This document shows, piece after piece, positions 56,523 through 64,000 of a DNA stretch of 64,000 nucleotides. Under the pieces are notes generated by a model, which was not told the origin of the DNA, ran no database searches, and worked only from the letters and a program-made list of their open reading frames with translations. The position numbers and the translations under genes were made by a program. The stretch is taken from assembly GCF_019649055.1 (NCBI RefSeq), contig NW_026570225.1, positions 1,674,001 through 1,738,000 of the forward strand, read 5' to 3'. The first letter of the stretch is position 1; each line of letters starts with the position of its first letter. Source of the DNA: Paramacrobiotus metropolitanus (lineage: Eukaryota; Tardigrada; Eutardigrada; Parachela; Macrobiotidae).

Positions 56523-57582
56523 CCGGCTATCGCCCAGCACCGGCACCCGCACAGTATCGGCGCACACACAGCACGGCAACGTATAGGTACTGTATGCATT
56601 ATACCGTCACTACTCGCAAACAAATATAAATTGTACGATTACTGTACCTTGTACTCATATGGGCAGAACGCGGCAACAGCATGCTGTCTGATTGAGATCA
56701 GAAAGAATCCGGCTGCAAGCATGCATCCTGTCTGTTCAGCCACCGAACTTTGGGGCAGAAACAACTTATTTTTCTGATTAAAAGTACAGATAAGTTGTAC
56801 TTAATCCAAAGAAAATTCAGTATTAGGTGCGCATCCTGTAACCAACACAGTTTATATACCTGCCTTCAAATGCATCGGAGGCGAGTAAAGTAGTAAAAGT
56901 GCGGCTTGAATCGGGTATGAATACTTAGAGGTCAGGCAGGCAGTGACTTGGCGATAGGCTGTCTGCGCCCTGCATTCGCACACATTTGGACTACCTCTAC
57001 GAATTACATAAGGCCCACTCAAATTCATAATTCGACCTACGTAAAAATCATAATTTCATATCAGATCGATAACGAGCATGGGTAGCATGAAAAATTAATA
57101 AGATGTGCAATCTGTTTTGAAAAATTCTAAGCGGTTGAGGCTGTAGGCCTTACCGTACGCTCGGGCTCTTATTTAGAACTTGACGCCTTTAACGCAAACG
57201 TGCCGAAAGGTGCTGAATTGCAGATGCTGCAGATTTTAGCGAGTCGCATCACTATTAACTATCCACCTTGCTTCTACCTTCACCGCACCGTACCGCACTG
57301 GTCATCGCAACGCAATGGACCACACCGGACCCAGCATCATGACGCAACGCCCACACACAGCACTGCAACGTACATGTAAGGTAGACTAATCAGCCACGTA
57401 CTCTATGTATTGTACTACGACTATGCGCAAAAAATATATCTTGTACGAATAGAGTGTACTTTGCACTTATATAGTCAGAGCGCGCCAACACCAAGCTGTG
57501 TGATTGAAATCAGATCAGCAGCAACTGTGAACATGCAGCCTGTCTGTTCAGTCATGAAATTTTGGGGGCACAAGCAGATTAT
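56523..57582. repeat. inner part of the palindrome's left arm
   Basis: It continues the arm after the CCGG target duplication: one GTACGATTACTGTAC-type unit, a 400 bp segment (56,871-57,273) homologous to the dispersed repeat at 7,041-7,467, and a final unit ending in GGGGGCACAAGCAGATTAT. It is the inverted counterpart of 57,722 to about 58,730. Confidence 0.87.
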
Positions 57583-57721
57583 TTTTCTGAATAAAACTAC
57601 AGTAAAGTTTCACTTACACCTGTGGAAATTAAGAACTTGGTGTACATACTGCAAACAACGCAGGATTTATACTGGCCTGAGCAAACATTGTAGCAGTACG
57701 AGATCGGTGGTGACTGTTTGT
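57583..57721. other. 139 bp spacer at the centre of the palindrome
   Basis: This is the only unpaired DNA of the palindrome. It contains no ORF or obvious motif. So short a spacer relative to 4.4 kb arms would make the structure prone to hairpin extrusion. Confidence 0.8.
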
Positions 57722-60700
57722 ATAATCTGCTTGTGCCCCCAAAATTTCATGACTGAACAGACAGGCTGCATGTTCACAGTTGCTGCTGATCTGATTTCAA
57801 TCACACAGCTTGGTGTTGGCGCGCTCTGACTATATAAGTGCAAAGTACACTCTATTCGTACAAGATATATTTTTTTGCGCATAGTCGTAGTACAATACAT
57901 AGAGTACGTGGCTGATTAGTCTACCTTACATGTACGTTGCAGTGCTGTGTCGTGCGTCATGTTGCGATGGCTATGCGGTACGGTGCGAAGGTAGAAGCAA
58001 GGTGGATAGTTAATAGTGATGCGACTCGCTAAAATCTGCAGCATCTGCAATTCAGCACCTTTCGGCACGTTTGCGTTAAAGGCGTCAAGTTCTAAATAAG
58101 AGCCCGAGCGTACGGTAAGGCCTACAGCCTCAACCGCTTAGAATTTTTCAAAACAGATTGCACATCTTATTAATTTTCATGCCGTTATCGATCTGATATG
58201 AAATTATGATTTTACGTAGGTCGAATTATGAATTTGAGTGGGCCTTATGTAATTCGTAGAGGTAGTCCAAATGTGCGAATGCAGGGCGCAGACAGCCTAT
58301 CGCCAAGTCACTGCCTGCCTGACCTCTAAGTATTCATACCCGATTCAAGCCGCACTTTTTACTACTTTACTCGCCTCCGATGCATTTGAAGGCAGGTATA
58401 TAAACTGTGTTGGTTACAGGATGCGCACCTAATACTGAATTTTCTTTGGATTAAGTACAACTTATCTGTACTTTTAATCAGAAAAATAAGTTGTTTCTGC
58501 CCCAAAGTTCGGTGGCTGAACAGACAGGATGCATGCTTGCAGCCGGATTCTTTCTGATCTCAATCAGACAGCATGCTGTTGCCGCGTTCTGCCCATATGA
58601 GTACAAGGTACAGTAATCGTACAATTTATATTTGTTTGCGAGTAGCGACGGTATAATACATACAGTACCTATACGTTGCCGTTCAGTGTGTGCGCCGGTA
58701 CTGTGCGGGTCCCGGTGCTGGGCGATAGCCGGAGCTGGGGCGGTGGCCGCTGCTGGGGCCGGGTTTAATGCGGTGTAGTTGCGTACTATTTGGAGAGAGA
58801 ATCGATGTGCAGATCCCACATATTACATAGAAAAGTGTTAAATGCCCCTCTTTTGTAGTTGAAGCACGGTATCTGTACATCAATATGATCATATTAATTG
58901 CTAATATCCGCTTGTAAATATGCGAGCAACATATGATTCACGACACTGTAGCGCAGCTGTTCCCGGTGGATATGCAGCTCCGTCCCGCCCGGTAGGTATA
59001 TATTGTTTGTGCTGACCAGTATGTAAATCTAGTGTTAATGCTCATAGGTACAAATAAACTTATCTGTAATATTAATCAAAAAATAAGTTGATTTTGCTTA
59101 GGCGTTTGATGACTGAGAAGACAGGCTGCTTCACAGGCAGATGCTGACTGATTTTAATCAGACTTCATACTGTTTTCGCGCGCTCTGTCTATATGAGTAC
59201 AAAGTATACGTTTTGGCCATACGTGTGCAAAGTACAGTACTCGTACAATATATATTTGTTTGCGAGTAGTGACAGTACAATACAGACAGTACCTGTGCGT
59301 CGCTGTGCGGTGAAGTGTGGTGTTGGGCACCGGTCCGGTGTGTGGTGTGGGGAACAGCGCCGTGCGGGGCCGGTACGGTGCAGGGGATGACTGAACAGAC
59401 AGGTTGCATGCTAACAATCGTTGCTGATCTGATTTTATTCAGAAAGCATGCTGTTGGCTCGCTGTGTCCATACGAGTGTAAGTTACATTACTCGTACCAT
59501 AATATTTGTTTCCGCGTAGGCTGTTACCGCACGTTCTCAGGCGCTGACAGATACTGCCTGATTTTAATCACACCGCATACTGTTTTGACGCGCTCTGATC
59601 ATATGCATGCTTGTACTCGTATACGTATATTTTTATTTGCGCGTAGTGACAGTTAAATACATACAGTACCTGACGCTTAAGTACAGTTACCATACCTTTG
59701 CGGTGCAGTGTAGTGTCGGACCCGGTGCGGTGTTAAGCTGTTGCTGTGAGTTAGTCACACCGCCAGAAAATGTCAGATTCTTTCTGATTTCAATCAGAAA
59801 GCATGATGTTAGCGCGCTCTGTCTATACGCGTGAAAGTACCGTACTCGTACAATTTATATTTGTTCACGAGTAGCGGCAGTACATTACATACAGCACATG
59901 CCTGTTTGGTAATGGAGTTGGCTGCGTTCTCTTGCTGTGCGGGAGTCGGTGGATGTGCACGGTACGTACATATTGTTTGTGCTGACCAGTATGTACATCT
60001 AGCATTAAATGCTCATATGTACAAGTAAACTTATCTGTAATGTTAATCAAAAAAATAAGTTGATTTTGCTCCAGCGTTTGATGACTAATCAGAGAGGCTG
60101 CACGTTCTCAGGCGCTGGCAGATACTGACTAATTTTAATCAGACCGCATACTGTTTTGGCGCGCTCTGATCATATGAGCACAAAGTACACTACTCGTACA
60201 ATATTTGCATGCTTGTACTCGTATACGTATAATTCTTTATTTGCGCGTAGTGGCAGTAAAATACATACAGTACCTTACGCTTAGGTGCAGTTTACCATAC
60301 CTTTGCGGTGCAATGTAGCGTTGACCCGGTGCGGTGTTAGGTCGTTGCTGTGTGGAGGCCGGTGAAATACGGTGCAGGTATAAAGTACAAGTACTGTTTT
60401 CTCCTTTCTTAAAAAAGTCACTGTGACTCATCGCCACCGCAGCTGAACCATCGAAAGTCTCATGACTGAACAGAATAAATGCACAGTCACCGAGTGATGC
60501 CATCTGAATTCACTCAGATTGCATGTAGTTGAAGCGCTCGGGCCATATGAGTGCAAAGTACAATACTCGTGCAGTATGCGTTTTTTTACGAGTAGTGGCA
60601 GTGCGGTACATGATTGATTCATCTACCTTACTTGTACGCTGCCGCGCGGTGGGATGTGGTGCTGGATCAGGTGCGGTGCGATGTTAGGACGGTGCTGTGC

Positions 60701-61409
60701 TGGGGCCGGTGCTGTCCGGGGGCCCGGTGCAATACGGTGCAGTGTGTAAGTACAAGCATTGTTTTCTCTTGGCACTTTCTGAGAAAAGACACATCGCTAG
60801 GCACTGACGGCTGCTGTCGGATTTCAATCACACAGCATGCAGTTACCCCGCTTTGTCTATACGAGTGCAAAGTACGGTACTCGTACAATAATACTTGTTT
60901 CCGAGTAGCGATCGTGCAATACATACAGTATCTGTACATGGCGGTTCGATACTGTTTACCATACCTTTACGGTAACCGGTGTTGTGTGTAGGCCGTTGTT
61001 GTGCGGTGCAGTGTGTAAGTCGCTTTTCTGAGAAAAGTCACATCACTAGGCGCTGCCGGACTCTTTCTGATTTCAGTCAGAAAGCATGCTGTTGGCGCGC
61101 TCTGTCTATACGAGTACAGTACCCGTACAATATAAATTACAATATAAATTTGCTTGTATGTAGTGGCAGTACATGGCTGGTCTGTACAGTCTACCCTCCT
61201 GGTCGATAGTGTACGCTGTGGGGCCCGGTGATGTGCGGTGCGGTGCCCAGTGCGATGAAGGTGTAAAGTACAAGTACTGTTTCTGAGAAAAGTTTATGTG
61301 CCTCGTCGCCAGTTACGCCACCACCGACAGCTGTCCCCGGTCAAATAGCTATGAACGCGCTCACTGAAAGCGAACACATAGTTTAGTTACTCATTACAAT
61401 CTCTGCAAA
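57722..61409. repeat. right arm of the palindrome: tandem-unit part
   Basis: Inverted copy of the left arm, uninterrupted by retroelement A, with the same tandem units in reverse order. It preserves the empty insertion site of retroelement A (complement of AGCTCCGGCTATCGCC near 58,725). Scattered substitutions and small indels separate the arms. Confidence 0.88.
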
Positions 61410-61874
61410 ATGTCTGACAACCGTGTAGAAATCATAGGAACGTTTCGGGGCTATACAATATATAAAATTACACCAAGAATTATAGCGTTTTGGTGTCCAA
61501 AATACGAGTACTGTTTTTTAGTACATGACGCCCAACCGGATGCGTATGGACTAGCACTGGCCAAAGAGTACGGCGTACGGCTACAATCCACACACCTGAA
61601 TGCATTCATGGAAATAATTTATGGTGGACCGTGGGCGGGGTGTTTGGATCGTGGGTTTAACGGTGATGGCTTGCCAAAGATTGGACTGGCTGGCCCGAGA
61701 TGTTTACGCCTTGCGCTTAAAATTTATAAAAAACGCGGCCGTATGATCCGTTTTTCCCAGTTTGGCCGCATAATAACATTGCCATATACAGAATTTTTTG
61801 CTCTGATGGCGGAAATTCACACAACGCACTGGAAGGACAACCGGACTTTCAGTCGCCTTTTCTTTGTTCGATAA
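61410..61874 (+). CDS. 154-residue protein of the palindrome, right copy
   Basis: Intact twin of the left-arm gene, again transcribed outward. Start context is CTGCAAAATGTCTGAC. A poly(A) signal AATAAA lies at 61,963-61,968, about 90 bp after the stop. Both copies remain open and full length although the arms have accumulated indels elsewhere. That is compatible either with selection on the protein or with youth and gene conversion between arms. Family not recognised. Confidence 0.65.
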   Translation: MSDNRVEIIGTFRGYTIYKITPRIIAFWCPKYEYCFLVHDAQPDAYGLALAKEYGVRLQSTHLNAFMEIIYGGPWAGCLDRGFNGDGLPKIGLAGPRCLRLALKIYKKRGRMIRFSQFGRIITLPYTEFFALMAEIHTTHWKDNRTFSRLFFVR

Positions 61875-62130
61875 TGTGTCCATTATAATGATTTTATATT
61901 ATAGTTTACTTGTTAAACAATGTGCCGCTGTACCTGCATATACGAATGCTGTCTGAACAATGAATAAAAGAGAGGGTGGGGAAAAATAAACAAAAGAAAG
62001 GGAGTAAACTCCGGTTCGGTTCAGTCTTGGGCCGGTCTCGGTACGGTTCGGTTCGGTTCGGTTCTGACCAATCAGAGAAGAGGGCGTGTCTGACCAATCA
62101 CGTGTCCCTGCTATTCTGCCCCCCATACTA
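61875..62130. repeat. outer tip of the right arm
   Basis: It contains the poly(A) signal, a GGTTC-repeat run, two CCAATCA motifs and the terminal GTCCCTGCTATTCTGCCC. It mirrors 42,039-42,353. Confidence 0.85.
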
Positions 62131-62532
62131 CTGATCTGGTAGATCTGGGTGGTCTGGAAGATTTGGTGGTTCTGGCAGATCTGGCTAAATTTGGGGGTTT
62201 TTGTAGTTCTGGCTGATCTGGTAGTTATGGTTTATCTGGCTGATCTGGCATATCTTGTGGTCCTAGCTAATCAAGTAAAGACACTAAGGTCTTGAAACTT
62301 TCGTACGGGCTGAGCCAGCTGAACTGGTTAATCGGAAATTGTACAGGAACTGTACTAAGGTTTCGAAGCTTAGTAAAGGCTTTGGGCTGAATGCAACGAA
62401 GGTTAAAAGGCTGTACAGGCCTGAAAGCCGTAAAGCAGGTTCTGACCAAACAGAAGGTAAGGCCGGCGCTGGCCAATCAGAAAGGTTTGGAGGCGGGATC
62501 TGTTCGAACAGAGGGTTCTGCTTTAATATACT
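62131..62532 (+). repeat. remainder of satellite unit H5 after the palindrome
   Basis: The CTGATCTGGTAGTTCTGG array resumes exactly at the palindrome boundary (to about 62,270). It then runs into the AAGGTTTCGAAGCTTAGTAAAG tail and the GGAGGCGGGATCTGTTCGAA boundary seen in H2 and H3. This shows the palindrome was inserted into a pre-existing array. Confidence 0.87.
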
Positions 62533-64000
62533 AGATAGACAAGCAGGACGCGCGGCGCTTACGCGCCGCGCTGAAGCAGCTTACCGCACGCTTGGCCTTC
62601 GGTGTCCAGAGGCTCGAAACGGCGGGTACCGCACGCGGGGCCCTCTGTTACCAAAAGTTCAAAAAAGTGGGTACCGCACGCGGGGCTTTCGGTGATCAAA
62701 GGCTAAAGGGCGGGTACTACACGCGCGGCCTTCGGTGCTCAAAGGCTCAGAAAGGCGGGTACCGCACGCGCGGCCTTCGGTGACCAAAAGCTAAAAAAAG
62801 CGGGTACCACGCGCGTGGCCTTCGGTGATCAAAGGCACAAAACGTCGGGTGCCGCACGCGTAGCCTTCGTGGACCAAAAGCTAAAAAGAGCGGGTACCGC
62901 ACGCGGGGCTATCGGTGATCAAAGGCTCAGAAAGGCGGGTACCGCACGCGCGGCCTTCGGTGACCAAAAGCTAGAAAAAGCGGGTACCGCACGCGGGGCT
63001 ATCGGTGACCAAAGCTCAAAAAGGCGGGTGCTGCACGCGTAGCCTTCGTGGACCAAAAGCTCTAAAAGGCGGGTACCACGGGCGTGGCCTTCGGTGATCA
63101 AAGGCACAAAAAGGCGGGTAATACACGCGCGGCGTTCGGTGATCAAAGGCTCAAAAAGGCGGGTACTACACGCGTAGCCTTTCGTGACCAAAAGCTCAAA
63201 TAGGCGGGTACCACACGCGCGGCCTTCGGTGACCAAAGGCTCAAAAATGCTGGTACCGCACGCGTGGCCTTCGGTGGCCAAAGGCTCAAAAAAGCGGGTT
63301 CAGCAGGCATGGCTTCGGTGACCAAAGGCTCCAAAAATGCGGGTACCGCACGCGTGGCCTTCGGTGACCAAAGGCTCAAAAGGTCGGGTGCCGCACGCGT
63401 AGCCTTCGGTGACTAAAGGCTAATAAAAGCGGGTACCGCACGTGTGGCCTTCGGAGATCAAAAGCTCAAAAAGGCGGGTACCGCAGGCGTGGCCTTCGGT
63501 GACCAAAGGCTCAAAAAGCGGGTTTAGCAGGCATGGCCTTCAGTGACCAAAAGCTCAAAAGAACGGGTACCGCACGCGTGGCCTTCGGAGATCAAAAGCT
63601 CAAAAAGGCGGGTACCGCAGGCGTGGCCTTCGGTGACCAAAGGCTCAAAAAGCGGGTTCAGCAGGCATGGCCTTCGGTGGCCAAAGACTCAAAAAAGCGG
63701 GTTCAGCAGGCATGGCTTCGGAGACCAAAGGCTGCAAAAATGCGGGTACCGCACGTGTGGCTTTCGGTGATCAAAAGCTCAAAAAGGCAGGTACCGCACG
63801 TGTGGCCTTCGGTGACCAAAAGCTAGAAAAAGCGGGTACCGCACGCGGGGCTATCGGTGACCAAAGCTCAAAAAGGCGGGTGCTGCACGCGTAGCCTTCG
63901 TGGACCAAAAGCTCTAAAAGGCGGGTACCACGGGCGTGGCCTTCGGTGATCAAAGGCACAAAAAGGCGGGTAATACACGCGCGGCGTTCGGTGATCAAAG
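62533..64000 (+). repeat. higher-order satellite repeat H6 with homogeneous 45 bp units
   Basis: The 22 bp GC palindrome (62,550-62,571) is followed by about 30 units of about 45 bp (GGTACCGCACGCGTGGCCTT, then CGGTGACCAAAGGCTCAAAA). They are more homogeneous than in H1-H5. A segment of about 140 bp at the end (63,815-64,000) repeats 62,965-63,150 almost exactly, so multi-unit blocks have been duplicated. The array runs off the window. Because 45 is divisible by three, long frames stay open on both strands; none is a gene. Confidence 0.9.

Larger units (their letters stand above)
42039..62130. mobile_element. giant palindromic (foldback-like) element, about 9 kb before later insertions
   Basis: The left arm is 42,041-45,488 plus 56,523-57,582. 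It is the inverted copy of 57,722-62,133, with a 139 bp spacer at 57,583-57,721. After removal of retroelement A the arms are about 4.5 and 4.4 kb. The outer ends share GGGCAGAATAGCAGGGACAC. Reading CAG...CTG as termini gives CAGTATGAAGGGC against CAGTAGTATGGGGGGC. Alternatively CTGATCTG flanks both sides exactly (42,031-42,038 and 62,131-62,138) as an 8 bp duplication, but the host array is itself made of CTGATCTGG, so this is ambiguous. Long inverted arms built of subrepeats recall Drosophila FB and Galileo elements. No transposase was seen. The only intact genes are the twin 154-codon ORFs. Confidence 0.85.

Noticed and set aside
62550-63998. Several 60-120 codon frames on both strands in the 45 bp satellite
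   Set aside because: They consist solely of the satellite unit read in frames that happen to lack stops, and they appear simultaneously on both strands.

Overview
This window is eukaryotic, repeat-dominated DNA, most likely from an invertebrate animal. It holds PIF/Harbinger-, hAT- and Tc1/mariner-type elements with their expected target-site duplications, LTR retroelements with tRNA primer sites, AT-rich intergenic DNA and long satellite arrays. No cellular gene with recognisable exons, no rRNA and no tRNA gene was found, and the species cannot be named from the sequence.

Layout. Positions 1-21,230 are AT-rich, apparently gene-free DNA carrying hairpins, short tandem repeats and four DNA transposons: a 2.1 kb Harbinger-like element (7,976-10,084), a hAT foldback MITE (13,618-14,273), a TTAA-flanked MITE (16,872-17,565) and a mariner-type MITE (19,398-20,141). 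Positions 21,230-21,904 are a satellite in minus orientation. Positions 21,906-28,853 are GC-richer, protein-like and plus-strand, with several frames broken by stops, shifts and a 169 bp duplication; the family is not recognised. Then come a stem-loop-rich non-coding stretch (28,860-31,400) and an LTR-like promoter/poly(A) region (31,400-32,935). From 32,938 the same satellite resumes in plus orientation as 0.8-2.3 kb higher-order repeats, each starting at a 22 bp GC-rich palindrome, and continues to the end of the window.

Inserted into that array is a giant near-perfect palindrome (about 42,040-62,130). Its arms are about 4.4 kb, made largely of degenerate 240-375 bp repeats, and each has an intact, outward-facing 154-codon ORF with a poly(A) signal near its tip. 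The left arm is split by retroelement A on the minus strand (45,489-56,522: 416 bp LTRs, CCGG target duplication, primer site, gag-like ORF, no pol). A is itself split twice: by retroelement B on the plus strand (49,309-54,002: 227 bp LTRs, ACAT duplication, primer site, polypurine tract), and by a second Harbinger copy in its right LTR (54,258-56,328). Removing the Harbinger copy and its 3 bp duplication leaves an LTR of exactly 416 bp, equal to the left one, so the nesting order is firmly supported.

The most unusual item is retroelement B. It has no visible polymerase, but encodes a protein with three CCHC zinc knuckles, a protein with a partial C2H2-like finger, and a C3HC4 RING protein, with about 14 regularly spaced small stem-loops between the first and second of these genes. 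The twin-ORF palindrome and the unidentified coding block between inverted satellite arrays are the next best candidates for something undescribed.
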